Assembly: GCA_964454745.1 (NCBI GenBank)
Contig: CAYVUI010000037.1
Span: forward strand, 1 to 34,215
DNA length: 34,215 nucleotides
Reading direction: 5' to 3'
Source: CAYVUI01 sp964454745
Lineage (GTDB): Bacteria; Planctomycetota; Phycisphaerae; Sedimentisphaerales; Anaerohalosphaeraceae
Shown piece by piece: positions 15,892 to 23,888 of the stretch. The notes beneath the pieces are model-generated. The model was not told the DNA's origin and did not search any database. It saw only the letters and a program-made list of their open reading frames with translations. The first letter of the stretch is position 1; each line of letters opens with the position of its first letter. The translations under genes were made by a program, and so were the position numbers.

Positions 15892-16593
15892 ATGACAGAG
15901 AATGGTAATCATAATCAGCAGACGACGAACGAAAATCCGCCGCAAAAGGGTAATTCCCTATCAGCAAAGCATAAGAAAAAGAAGAATCATCTCAGGACGG
16001 TTCTTATCATTGTTTTTGTCGTGGCGGTTGTACTGCTTTGGGAAGAGGTGCTGGAAGACCGCGTGATTCCCAAGCGGTTTGGCCAGGTCGTTCCCGGGCT
16101 TCTGTGCCGAAGCGGGTATATCTCTGAGCCCCTGATCGAAAAGGTTCTTACGAAGCACAAGATCGATCTGATTGTTGATCTCACCAATGATGTTCCCGAG
16201 GACAAGCGCAAGCAGGCCGAGAAAGAGATTGCAGCGGAGCTTGGTGTGGAGATCCAGCGGTATCCCCTGGCGGGCAACGGCACGGGTGATTTTGATACGT
16301 ATGCCGATGCGGTGGTTGCGGTGACGAGATCCGTGCAGGATCAGCGGCCCACGCTGGTGCACTGTGCGGCCGGTTCGCAGCGGACCGGCGGTGTGGTGGC
16401 GTATTACAGGCTGCTTGTTGAAGGGAAAAGCCCGGAATTTGTCATCAAGGAGATGAAAAAATACGACTGGGAGGAAGAAGACGTCGATCTTCTTAATTAT
16501 GTCAATGAGCACATGGCACAGATGGCCGAGGTTCTCAAACAAAACGGCCTGATCGAAACCATTCCCGATCCGCTGCCAAAACTCAAGCTTTAA
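15892..16593 (+). CDS. Membrane-anchored dual-specificity/tyrosine-phosphatase-like protein
   Basis: The 233-residue protein has a polar, Asn/Lys-rich N terminus (about 1-33), one membrane helix (TVLIIVFVVAVVLLW, about 35-50), then a catalytic domain. The signature LVHCAAGSQRTGG is an HCX5R loop (Cys and Arg both present), and the general-acid region may be LVDLTNDVPEDKR. Such domains act on phosphotyrosine, phosphoinositides or inositol phosphates. The topology puts the catalytic domain outside the inner membrane or, if inverted, in the cytoplasm; the KHKKKK stretch before the helix favours catalytic domain outside. ATG at 15892 is chosen because AAGGA sits 5 bases upstream; a start at 15769 would overlap the upstream gene by 120 bases. 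Its stop shares the TTAA at 16590-16593 with the convergent gene. Confidence 0.85.
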   Translation: MTENGNHNQQTTNENPPQKGNSLSAKHKKKKNHLRTVLIIVFVVAVVLLWEEVLEDRVIPKRFGQVVPGLLCRSGYISEPLIEKVLTKHKIDLIVDLTNDVPEDKRKQAEKEIAAELGVEIQRYPLAGNGTGDFDTYADAVVAVTRSVQDQRPTLVHCAAGSQRTGGVVAYYRLLVEGKSPEFVIKEMKKYDWEEEDVDLLNYVNEHMAQMAEVLKQNGLIETIPDPLPKLKL

Positions 16594-18233
16594 TCTTCCG
16601 ATTGTTCCCAATGTAAACGAACGAGGACGAATCCCTGGTTGAGCCGGCCGGTGAAGTTGTAAATTATTTCCGGATTTGCGTTCAGGAAGAATCCCTCTTC
16701 ACGCAGGTCTTTGTAGATATTGTCCCACAGGAGGAGATATTTGACGCTGCTGTCGATTTCTTTCTTGTCTGTCAGGTAGATCAGCGGCTCTTCCACATAG
16801 AAAAAGAAGGTCTGGAATCCCGGTTTATAGGCATAGAGCGCTTCGCCGACCTCACGGAGCTGGTTTAGCTGCGTGCCCACGGGGCGGTGGATATCTTCGG
16901 CTTTGATCAGGCTCATGCCGTATACGCTGTAATGGAGTACGAACAGGGCAGTGGTCAGGGCGGTCAGCCTTGCCAGCTTGTTGACGGTTTTGAGTGATTT
17001 TCGATGTACGGTAATGTAACCGGCGAATGCGACGGTAAGGCCTGTGACGGCCGCGGCACCAAAGGCGCTGGATACTTCGAGCGTGCCGGTGAGCATTGCC
17101 CCGGCGGCAACGATGGAAAGTATTCCGCAGCCCATCAGGGCGACCAGGATAATTCCGCGCCACATGCGGTCTGATTTAAACAATTCGTTATGCTGGCTCA
17201 TTGCCCAGCCCAGCAGCACGCTGGCCAGGCCGAATATCGGCAGTGAATATCGCGGCATCATATTGGGCATTGCGTCGATTAAAACGAAGCTTACGACCAG
17301 GCCGATGGCGGCTCCCTTGTAGATTTTTCGAGGCTCGGATTCGATGCGTCCGATCAGGCGTTTGTCCCACATGGCCGGGACGAACAGAAGCCAGGGCAGG
17401 AAGTTGACCAGTGACATGACGATATTGCGGGCCCAGTAGCCGTAGTTCGGCTGGGAGGTGGTGACCCGTCCGGACATCTGGCCGGTCATGGTGTCGATCA
17501 TGGCCTGGCCCTCGCGGGCATGCGCGGACCAGAACCAGCCGCCAAAGAGCGCGGCGATCAGGACCAGTGCCCCGAGGTGCCCGAGGTTGATGATTGACCG
17601 CCACCGTCCGCACCATAGAGCTGCCAGCAGCACGGGAACATAGAACATCAGCAGGATCAGCGGGCCTTTAACGAACATTCCGAGGGAAAGCAGCAGACCC
17701 GGTACGAGCCACATCTCCCAGTGGCTGCGTTTTCGGATGAATGCATCGAGCCACCAGAGCTGGGCGGCCCCGGTCAGGCAGATATAAACGGTTTCGATCT
17801 CGATGAGCCGTCCCTTTTCGATCAGGCTGATGTTGGTGAGAAAGACAATGGATGCGATCAGCTTGCCGGAGATGCTCAGCCAGTTGCCCGTTCTCCAGAC
17901 GATCAGCGATACGAAGCCGAGAGCGAACAGTACAGAGACCAGGCGGGCGGACCATTCGGCGATTTCGCCCGTGGCTAAAAAGGAGGCCGCGATCAGCCAG
18001 TTGATGCCGGGCGGTTTGTTGTAGTAAGCTTCGCCGCCGATTTGTGGTACGAGCCAGTCGCCGGTCTGGAGCATTTCGACCGCGGGCAGGCTGCGCCGGC
18101 CTTCTTCTCCGCGAAGTTCCGGGCCGCCGAGGCTGGGCAGGTAGATTAACGCCCAGATCAGGACCAGGAAGGCGAATATCCTTTGCCGTGTCAAGTCCAG
18201 GGGGTGTTTTTTGGAGTCCATTCTTGCGTCCAT
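16590..18233 (-). CDS. GT39/ArnT-like membrane glycosyltransferase (second of a tandem pair)
   Basis: The 547-residue product is a polytopic GT-C-fold glycosyltransferase with about 11-12 hydrophobic segments. The first external loop carries PSLGGPELRGEEGRR (acidic pair typical of the catalytic loop) and the second carries YYNKPPGINWLIA, matching the KPP motif of ArnT/PMT relatives. Such enzymes transfer a sugar from polyprenyl phosphate to a lipid or protein on the outer face of the inner membrane. The ATG at 18233 overlaps the previous stop by one base (TGATG), so translation is coupled; ATG 18221 is an alternative start. It is a clear paralogue of its upstream neighbour, of the same length, from an old tandem duplication. 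Confidence 0.87.
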   Translation of the reverse strand: MDARMDSKKHPLDLTRQRIFAFLVLIWALIYLPSLGGPELRGEEGRRSLPAVEMLQTGDWLVPQIGGEAYYNKPPGINWLIAASFLATGEIAEWSARLVSVLFALGFVSLIVWRTGNWLSISGKLIASIVFLTNISLIEKGRLIEIETVYICLTGAAQLWWLDAFIRKRSHWEMWLVPGLLLSLGMFVKGPLILLMFYVPVLLAALWCGRWRSIINLGHLGALVLIAALFGGWFWSAHAREGQAMIDTMTGQMSGRVTTSQPNYGYWARNIVMSLVNFLPWLLFVPAMWDKRLIGRIESEPRKIYKGAAIGLVVSFVLIDAMPNMMPRYSLPIFGLASVLLGWAMSQHNELFKSDRMWRGIILVALMGCGILSIVAAGAMLTGTLEVSSAFGAAAVTGLTVAFAGYITVHRKSLKTVNKLARLTALTTALFVLHYSVYGMSLIKAEDIHRPVGTQLNQLREVGEALYAYKPGFQTFFFYVEEPLIYLTDKKEIDSSVKYLLLWDNIYKDLREEGFFLNANPEIIYNFTGRLNQGFVLVRLHWEQSED

Positions 18234-19876
18234 CAGGTATCTCCCGGGCTTTTGGGTGGAGTGCTTAGCTGGATCAGTTCGTAGCCGCCCTTGATTCGTT
18301 CGTCAAATTCCACGAGTCTTCGAGGGTGGCGTGATGTGTAGGCTTCCGTGTCATTTAGTTCATCGCGATGGAGTTTTTCGATGAGCATAAATTCCACGTT
18401 TTGGTCAATATCTTCAGGTTCGAAAATATGTTTGAAGGGCTTGCGGACGTAGAAGAGCCAGGTTTCGTATTCCGAGCTGTAGATATAAATGGTCTCATTG
18501 TCAGGTACGGCGGCGTGCACTTTCGCAAGTGTCGGGCGGAATTTTTCGGTTCGGGCGGTGTAGGCATCCATGAACAGCCAGCCGAACTGGACCACCACGA
18601 CGCCGATCACCGCTGCGGTGGCAAGGCCCAGGCTGACCGGGCCGTTTAACTTTTTGCGATTCAGGAACATCCAGCTCGCGGTTGTGACGGCGATCCCAGC
18701 GGCCAGGATGCTGTAAATATCCAATGAATCCATGGATGCTTCCAGTGCCAGGCCCGCGGCAGTGCCGGCTATGGATGCGAAAAGCAGAACGATCAGCATC
18801 CACTTCCAGACTTGGCCGCCGGCGCCAAGGTGGTCATGGTATGACAGGGCCCAGCCGAGTGCAATTGCCGCGATGCCGTATACAGGTAAAACGTATCGTG
18901 TTTCCGTCTGGGGCATCAGCATAATGACGAGGTAACCGATGATCATGCCCATTCTTGCGCCGCGGAAAAAGCTCGCCTGCTCGCCGTCAAACTTGCCGAT
19001 GATTTGCCTGTCCCACAGTACGGGCAAAAAGAAGATCCAGGGGGCAAAGGAATACAGGCTCTCGAAAATATTTTCGGCCCAGTAGCCAAAGCTTTTGGGC
19101 AGAAAGCGAAGCAGGATATCTCCGGTCAGCGTGCCGGCCATTTCCTCCTGCGAATACTGCATCGGGCCCAGGTATGCCCAGCCGTAATTCATGCCTATAA
19201 GAATCAAAATCGCGATCCCGTGCCAGATACTCAGTACGCTTGTCCAGCGTTTTGTGTAAATCGCAACCGAGAGGATAACAGCGTAAAAGAACAGCAGAAT
19301 CGGCGGTCCCTTGACCAGCATGCCGTAACCAATCAGCAAACCCGGCACCAGCCACAGGCCAGGGCCTTTCCATTTGAGTGAAAATGCTCCCATCCACCAC
19401 AAAACCGCCGCGCAGGTCAGTGTGACGAAAATCGATTCAATCTCGATCTGCCGGCCTTTATCGACCAGCCCGATTGCGGTCATATAGATGACTGCCGTAA
19501 GAACACGCCCGCCCTCGGTTAAAAACCGCCCCGGGCCGAACATTGCCAGGGTAACAAAACCCAGAATCCCCACAACGGAAACCAGCCGGGAACTCCACTC
19601 ATTCTGGACCCCTGTAATCATGTACGACGCCGCTACCAGCCAGTTGATGCCGGGGGGTTTGTTAAAATACGGCTCGCCGGCGATGTAGGGCATCATCCAT
19701 TCGCCTTTTTCGAGCATTCGCACGGCTGGGAGGGTTCGGTGGGCCTCTTCACCGCGAAATTCCGGCGTTCCCAGGCCCGGCAGGTAGATTGCTGCCCACA
19801 ATAACACCAGCAGGGCAAACGTTTTATATCGTCCGAGCTGCCATTTTTCCATTCCGTCGGCCGTTACCGCGTCCAT
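18233..19876 (-). CDS. GT39/ArnT-like membrane glycosyltransferase (first of a tandem pair)
   Basis: With ATG 19876 as start the product is 547 residues, the same as its paralogue; the frame extends to a TTG at 19930, but that would add an unlikely basic peptide, and AGGGA/AGAGAA precede the ATG. Loop 1 reads PGLGTPEFRGEEAHRTLPAV and loop 2 YFNKPPGINWLVAAS, nearly the same as in the partner. About 11-12 membrane segments are visible, and a C-terminal periplasmic part includes IYIYSSEYETWLFYVRKP. The expected donor is a polyprenyl-phosphate sugar, which the divergent GT2 enzyme at 20168 could supply. The acceptor is unknown; lipid A is suggested by the nearby LAB_N gene (inference). Confidence 0.87.
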   Translation of the reverse strand: MDAVTADGMEKWQLGRYKTFALLVLLWAAIYLPGLGTPEFRGEEAHRTLPAVRMLEKGEWMMPYIAGEPYFNKPPGINWLVAASYMITGVQNEWSSRLVSVVGILGFVTLAMFGPGRFLTEGGRVLTAVIYMTAIGLVDKGRQIEIESIFVTLTCAAVLWWMGAFSLKWKGPGLWLVPGLLIGYGMLVKGPPILLFFYAVILSVAIYTKRWTSVLSIWHGIAILILIGMNYGWAYLGPMQYSQEEMAGTLTGDILLRFLPKSFGYWAENIFESLYSFAPWIFFLPVLWDRQIIGKFDGEQASFFRGARMGMIIGYLVIMLMPQTETRYVLPVYGIAAIALGWALSYHDHLGAGGQVWKWMLIVLLFASIAGTAAGLALEASMDSLDIYSILAAGIAVTTASWMFLNRKKLNGPVSLGLATAAVIGVVVVQFGWLFMDAYTARTEKFRPTLAKVHAAVPDNETIYIYSSEYETWLFYVRKPFKHIFEPEDIDQNVEFMLIEKLHRDELNDTEAYTSRHPRRLVEFDERIKGGYELIQLSTPPKSPGDT

Positions 19877-20038
19877 TTCTCTGACTTCCCTTTCAAACAA
19901 ATAACGCTTAAAACCGCGAATATACCCCAAAATTGTCCGTCTATAAATATAAAAATTGCCTCAATTGCCCCCTCACACTATACTAAATCGCTTCAATGAG
20001 CCGATAAAAACAAAAACACGAGACCAAAAGGCCTGTTA

Positions 20039-20141
20039 TACCCTTGAGGGTAGTAAATTTCCGCGAGGAAAATTGTAATTCCCTATTACAAGGGTAGTTA
20101 CCGCGGGTTAAACGGGCATTTTCTATCGAAAGCAGTATAAA
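20039..20141 (+). promoter_or_regulatory. Duplicated noncoding element, copy B
   Basis: TACCCTTGAGGGTA (20039-20052) and TTTCCGCGAGGAAA (20058-20071) match the palindromes of copy A with one change each; as RNA the second becomes a stem with a GCGA (GNRA) tetraloop. A third inverted repeat, TTGTAAT (20073-20079) with ATTACAA (20085-20091), is only clear here. CCGCG (20101-20105), GGG (20114-20116) and TATAAA (20136-20141) sit at the same offsets as in copy A. The ATG of the GT2 gene is 26 bases beyond the element. The rest of the 19877-20167 gap is AT-rich with no gene. Confidence 0.7.
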
Positions 20142-20167
20142 TATAGATAAGTTTATGGAGAGACACA

Positions 20168-20911
20168 ATGTTTGACGGATCAAACCACGACCCGGAGATT
20201 TATATTTCCGTGGTCGCTGCGGCCTATAATGAAGAAGAAAATTTGCCCGCCCTGATCGAACAGATCAACACAGCAATCGATGCCACCGGCCATGACGGCG
20301 AGATTGTCATTGCCAATGACGGCTCGACGGACAATTCGCTGACTCTGCTAAAGGAACTCAAGCAGAAATATCCCCGGCTGCGTGTGTATACCCTGGTTCC
20401 CAATTCCGGGCAGACAGCGGCGTGGGATGCTGCACTTAAACAGGCCCGAGGGCGGTATATTGCCACGCTCGACGCGGACTTGCAGAATGACCCGGCGGAT
20501 ATCCCCAATATGCTCAAGTTGATCGAAAATGACGAGTGTGACCTGGTTAACGGCTGGCGTGCGAACCGCAATGATCCGTGGATCCGGCTGGTCTCGACGA
20601 AAATCGCCAACGGCCTGCGAAACCGCCTGACCAAAGAGAATATCCATGATTCGGCCTGCGGGCTGAAGGTGTTCAAACGCGAGTGCCTGGCGGATATCAA
20701 GCTGTTTACCGGTTTGCACCGCTTTATCCCGACGCTGGTTAAGCTCGAGGGCTACCGTGTGAAGGAGATCGAGGTCAATCACCGGCCGCGGACGGCGGGA
20801 GTGGCCAAGTACGGTGTTTCCAACCGTATTTTCAAGGCGTTGCGCGATACATTTGCGATCCGCTGGATGCAGAGCCGCCATTTCAGCTACAAGCTCGAAG
20901 AAATGGAGTAG
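20168..20911 (+). CDS. GT2 glycosyltransferase (dolichol/polyprenyl-phosphate sugar synthase-like)
   Basis: The 247-residue GT-A enzyme has VVAAAYNEEENLPALIEQI at the N terminus, IVIANDGSTDNS (about 44-55), and TLDADLQNDPADI (about 98-110) with the metal-binding DAD. It ends without membrane helices, as in soluble DPM1-type synthases, which load a sugar from a nucleotide donor onto polyprenyl phosphate at the cytoplasmic face. GGAGA lies about 6 bases before the ATG. The LAB_N gene follows 3 bases after its stop, and two GT39-type enzymes that would use a polyprenyl-phosphate sugar are divergently placed, so the four genes probably form one pathway. Confidence 0.92.
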   Translation: MFDGSNHDPEIYISVVAAAYNEEENLPALIEQINTAIDATGHDGEIVIANDGSTDNSLTLLKELKQKYPRLRVYTLVPNSGQTAAWDAALKQARGRYIATLDADLQNDPADIPNMLKLIENDECDLVNGWRANRNDPWIRLVSTKIANGLRNRLTKENIHDSACGLKVFKRECLADIKLFTGLHRFIPTLVKLEGYRVKEIEVNHRPRTAGVAKYGVSNRIFKALRDTFAIRWMQSRHFSYKLEEME

Positions 20912-20914
20912 ATC

Positions 20915-21262
20915 ATGTTTGAAAAACTCTTTGCAAACCTGGATATGCTGTTTATCTGCCTGGGGCTGCCGGCCCAGCTTATTTTTACCTCGCGTTTTGT
21001 CGTACAGTGGCTTCATTCGGAGAAGCATAAGAAAAGCGTGATTCCTACAATTTTCTGGTGGCTAAGCCTTGCCGGTTCCATCGGGCTGCTTAGTTACGGT
21101 CTGCTTCGCGGCGAGCCGATTTTGGTGCTGGGCCAGTCGATGGGTTCGGCGATTTATGCACGAAACCTTGTATTGATCTCCCGGGAAAAGAGCAATCCTG
21201 AAACCACCGAGCACAAGCGGGAAACCGAGCCGATTGGGGCCGAAGAGATTGACGACGATTAA
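20915..21262 (+). CDS. Lipid-A-disaccharide synthase N-terminal domain (LAB_N) membrane protein
   Basis: This 115-residue protein has three hydrophobic segments (about 9-29, 43-63, 68-85) and the LAB_N pattern FTSRFVVQWLHSEKHKKSVIP followed by FWWLSLAGSIGLLSYGL. Stand-alone LAB_N proteins recur beside GT2 and GT39/ArnT-like genes and are thought to aid lipid-linked sugar handling in lipid A modification; they resemble small multidrug-resistance-like flippase folds. The C-terminal 25 residues are charged and cytoplasmic-looking. GGAG about 8 bases upstream of the ATG lies at the end of the GT2 gene, so the two are one transcript. Confidence 0.88.
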   Translation: MFEKLFANLDMLFICLGLPAQLIFTSRFVVQWLHSEKHKKSVIPTIFWWLSLAGSIGLLSYGLLRGEPILVLGQSMGSAIYARNLVLISREKSNPETTEHKRETEPIGAEEIDDD

Positions 21263-21316
21263 GTTACCGGCCGGGGGATAATTTCGTCTTTACGAAGAAA
21301 AGCTCCATCTTTTTTC

Positions 21317-21344
21317 TTGACATTTCACACGCTTTGTGTATAAT
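21317..21344 (+). promoter_or_regulatory. Consensus sigma70 promoter upstream of the PEP-CTERM gene
   Basis: TTGACA (21317-21322) and TATAAT (21339-21344) are both perfect consensus hexamers with a 16-base spacer. ACAC and GTGT form a small inverted repeat in the spacer. The start point would be near 21351, giving a leader of about 160 bases before the ATG at 21511. Confidence 0.8.
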
Positions 21345-21379
21345 GCCTTTCGGAATTGAGGAAAATACTCATTTGGAAC

Positions 21380-21503
21380 TGCGGGAGTGTTTTATATTTA
21401 TGCGGTTTCGTTGCGGGAGTGATTTGTACCCATTGTCAGGAACAGAATTGCGGATAGGTTGCGCGCTATGTGCTGCGCAGTGAATAGAAGTGTTGCGAAT
21501 AGG
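21380..21503 (+). repeat. Short direct repeats in the leader of the PEP-CTERM gene
   Basis: TGCGGGAGTG occurs at 21380-21389 and 21412-21421, 32 bases apart. TTGCGGATAGG (21449-21459) and TTGCGAATAGG (21493-21503) differ at one base and are 44 bases apart; the second overlaps the AGGAG Shine-Dalgarno. A TGCGC/GCGCA hairpin (21460-21479) lies between them. These could be sites for an RNA-binding protein or mutually exclusive structures (inference). Confidence 0.45.
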
Positions 21504-21510
21504 AGCTTGA

Positions 21511-22413
21511 ATGATGAAAAGGATTTATGTAACCGCCCTGATTGTTTTTGTATTGCCTTTGTGTGCCGTCGCGGATGATTTCGGCTCGGGTCCGGAGGCG
21601 TTCAGTATTGATTTTGTGCCGATTTCCGGCCAGAGCAACCCCGGCGAGGGTGCGGGGATTGTCGATTATGACTACCGGATCGGGATGTGTGAGATCAGTA
21701 ATGACCAGTGGAATAAATTTGCAAATGTTTACGGTGAGCCGGACGGCAGCCCCCCGGAGGCGTATGACAATGATTCGTTTTGGACGAATGCCGCTTTTCC
21801 GGCTAATTATGTAAGCTGGCTGGAGGCGGCCCAGTTTGTCAACTGGCTTAACGCCGATGCCGGCTGCGGACCCGCGTATAAATTTACCGGAACGCCGGGA
21901 CTTTTGGGATATACGTTTGAGCAGTGGATGCCCGGCGACGATGGTTACAACCCGGACAACCCGATGCGGAATTTAAACGCGAAGTATTTTCTGCCTTCGG
22001 AGAATGAATGGCTAAAGGCTGCGTATTTCAACGGTTTGGAAATGCAGACGTATGCAACCGCGGGAGATGTTCTGCCCGGTGCCGGATCGGCCTGCAACTA
22101 TAACTTTGTGGTTCAGGGGCTTTGGAATGTGGATTCCGGTGATGTGGAGCTAAACGGCACTTATAATATGATGGGCAATATCGGTGAATGGACCGAGACG
22201 CTTAATGGCTCGGGTGAAAACCTGATTCACGGCGGCAACTTCGGGGATAACGAACTGAAACTTCGTTCGTCCTATTCGACCGCGGCCGACCCGTGGTACG
22301 ATGATTTTATGGGCTTTCGCGTGGCGGCGGTGCCCGAGCCTTGTTCGCTGGCGATTTTTGGCCTTGGGATCTGCCTGGTCACAAAGCCGGGAAGAAATCG
22401 GCATTACGACTAG
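21511..22413 (+). CDS. Secreted SUMF1-fold protein with PEP-CTERM sorting signal
   Basis: The 300-residue product has a signal peptide (MMKRIYVTALIVFVLPLCAVA, cleavage after about residue 21), then a formylglycine-generating-enzyme-like (SUMF1/EgtB/PvdO) domain: YRIGMCEISNDQWNKF, AQFVNWLNADAG, FLPSENEWLKAAYF, MGNIGEWTETL, and a shortened C-terminal GFRVAAV. The active-site cysteine pair of true FGE is not seen, so oxidase activity is unlikely. The C terminus VPEPCSLAIFGLGICLV plus a basic tail is a PEP-CTERM signal for exosortase-dependent export. ATG 21511 has AGGAG 5 bases upstream; ATG 21514 is also possible. It looks like a single-gene transcript, bounded by its own promoter and the terminator at 22463-22490. 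Confidence 0.88.
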   Translation: MMKRIYVTALIVFVLPLCAVADDFGSGPEAFSIDFVPISGQSNPGEGAGIVDYDYRIGMCEISNDQWNKFANVYGEPDGSPPEAYDNDSFWTNAAFPANYVSWLEAAQFVNWLNADAGCGPAYKFTGTPGLLGYTFEQWMPGDDGYNPDNPMRNLNAKYFLPSENEWLKAAYFNGLEMQTYATAGDVLPGAGSACNYNFVVQGLWNVDSGDVELNGTYNMMGNIGEWTETLNGSGENLIHGGNFGDNELKLRSSYSTAADPWYDDFMGFRVAAVPEPCSLAIFGLGICLVTKPGRNRHYD

Positions 22414-22462
22414 AGGGCACCTAAAAACAAATCATGAGACGGATGCTAAATACTCCGAACCG

Positions 22463-22490
22463 AAGGGGGCTAACCAATGCCCCCTTTTTT
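22463..22490 (+). terminator. Intrinsic terminator downstream of the PEP-CTERM gene
   Basis: AAGGGGGC (22463-22470) pairs with GCCCCCTT (22479-22486) around an 8-base loop, followed by a T run to 22490. The remaining bases up to 22703 contain no gene; GGCCTT/AAGGCC at 22523-22545 is a further small stem without a U run, and no convincing promoter was found for the operon that follows. Confidence 0.85.
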
Positions 22491-22703
22491 ATTGCCTGTG
22501 GTTTATGAATTTCGTTTGAGGAGGCCTTTTGAATACATGAAGGCCCCAAAATAGTCTTCCTGTTCCGGAGATTTTGAACATTTCTGTGGATTTATGGATC
22601 AATTTAAGCAATAATTCTTTAACGATCAAGTTGGACTGCAAGCATTATCAGGATCGATGGGGGCAGAACCGCGATTGGAAGTTAAAAAAATACTGGGGAA
22701 ATC

Positions 22704-23888
22704 ATGAAGTTGGCTAAAACTTTGTATATACCGCTCGTTTTGGCCTTTGTTTTTGGGGCGGGTTGCCGTAAAAGTCCCCCGCAAGCCGCTGATCCCGACA
22801 GCGAAGCCCAACGTTCCCGGGAATATAACCCATCCTGGCCGGTGTATCGATATTCGGAAAATCTCAGTGGATATGTGCAAGTTGATTGCGGGCAGGACTT
22901 TACGCTGGCCTGGCGGTTTAATGCCGGCGGGGCGGTCAAGGCCTCGGCGGTCGTTGAGTCAGGATTGGTCTTTATCGGCTCAAAAAGCGGGATTTTTTAT
23001 GCCGTTGACCTGAAAACCGGACAAGAACAGTGGAGATTTAAGGCAGGTGATGCGATTGAGGGCACCGCCTGCATTTCATCGGGCAAGGTGTACTTCGGGG
23101 CTGCGGATTCGCAGGTGTACTGTCTGGATATGAATACCGGACAATTGCAGTGGAAAATCAAGGTTGAGGCGAAAGTACTTGGGGCGATCAATCGGTTTCA
23201 GTCCCGGGATGGTAGGCAATATGTGGTTTTCGGCAGTTATGACAGCCGGCTGTATTGCCTGGATGCTGTGACGGGGGATACAGTTTGGAGCTACGAAGCC
23301 GAAAGCTATATTAATGGTGCCGCGGCGATTGAGGGGGGCAGGATGGCTTTTGGCAGTTGTGACGCCATGGTCCGCATTTTGACGGCGATGGAGGGCGAAT
23401 TGGTCCTCTCGATTGATACGGGGGCTTATATTCCCGGTTCCTGCGTGCTGGATCAGGATTTTGTGTATGCGGGCAATTATGATAATCGGTTGATTAAAGC
23501 GAACGCAGAAACCGGAGAAATCGTATGGAGTTTTACTGATGCCGAAGGGCCTTTTTTTGCAGCCCCGGCGGTGAGTTCTGATTATGTAATTGCGGCTTGT
23601 CAGGATAAAATGGTTTACGGTCTGGATAGAGAAAGCGGAGAAAAGGCGTGGTCTTTTGCGGGCCTGGATGCTGTCAACAGTTCGCCGATTGTCTGTGGTG
23701 ACAAGGTGATATTCGGGTGTGATGACGGCAGAATTTACCTGGTGAATCTCGAGGACGGTGAGATGCTCTGGTCATATCATACGACTTCGCCGATTCAGTC
23801 TTCGCCGGCTTATGCGGGGGGGATGCTTATTGTGGGCAATGATGACGGTATTGTATGGGCTTTTCAAGATAGCGGGGGTCGAAATTGA
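22704..23888 (+). CDS. PQQ-like beta-propeller lipoprotein (BamB-like fold)
   Basis: The 394-residue product starts with a lipoprotein-like signal (MKLAKTLYIPLVLAFVFGAGC, Cys21; the -3 position is Gly, not the ideal Leu). The rest is a run of about seven PQQ_2-type blades with the repeated core YCLDxxTGxxxWxxxxx and AxxxxGxVxFGxxD. No catalytic residues of PQQ dehydrogenases were noticed, so this is probably a structural or binding propeller at an envelope membrane. GGGGA lies just upstream of the ATG. It is the first gene of the long operon; the next gene starts within its stop (TTGA). Confidence 0.85.
   Translation: MKLAKTLYIPLVLAFVFGAGCRKSPPQAADPDSEAQRSREYNPSWPVYRYSENLSGYVQVDCGQDFTLAWRFNAGGAVKASAVVESGLVFIGSKSGIFYAVDLKTGQEQWRFKAGDAIEGTACISSGKVYFGAADSQVYCLDMNTGQLQWKIKVEAKVLGAINRFQSRDGRQYVVFGSYDSRLYCLDAVTGDTVWSYEAESYINGAAAIEGGRMAFGSCDAMVRILTAMEGELVLSIDTGAYIPGSCVLDQDFVYAGNYDNRLIKANAETGEIVWSFTDAEGPFFAAPAVSSDYVIAACQDKMVYGLDRESGEKAWSFAGLDAVNSSPIVCGDKVIFGCDDGRIYLVNLEDGEMLWSYHTTSPIQSSPAYAGGMLIVGNDDGIVWAFQDSGGRN

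Noticed and set aside
21511..22413. Active formylglycine-generating enzyme
   Set aside because: The catalytic cysteine pair is not visible and no sulfatase is adjacent.
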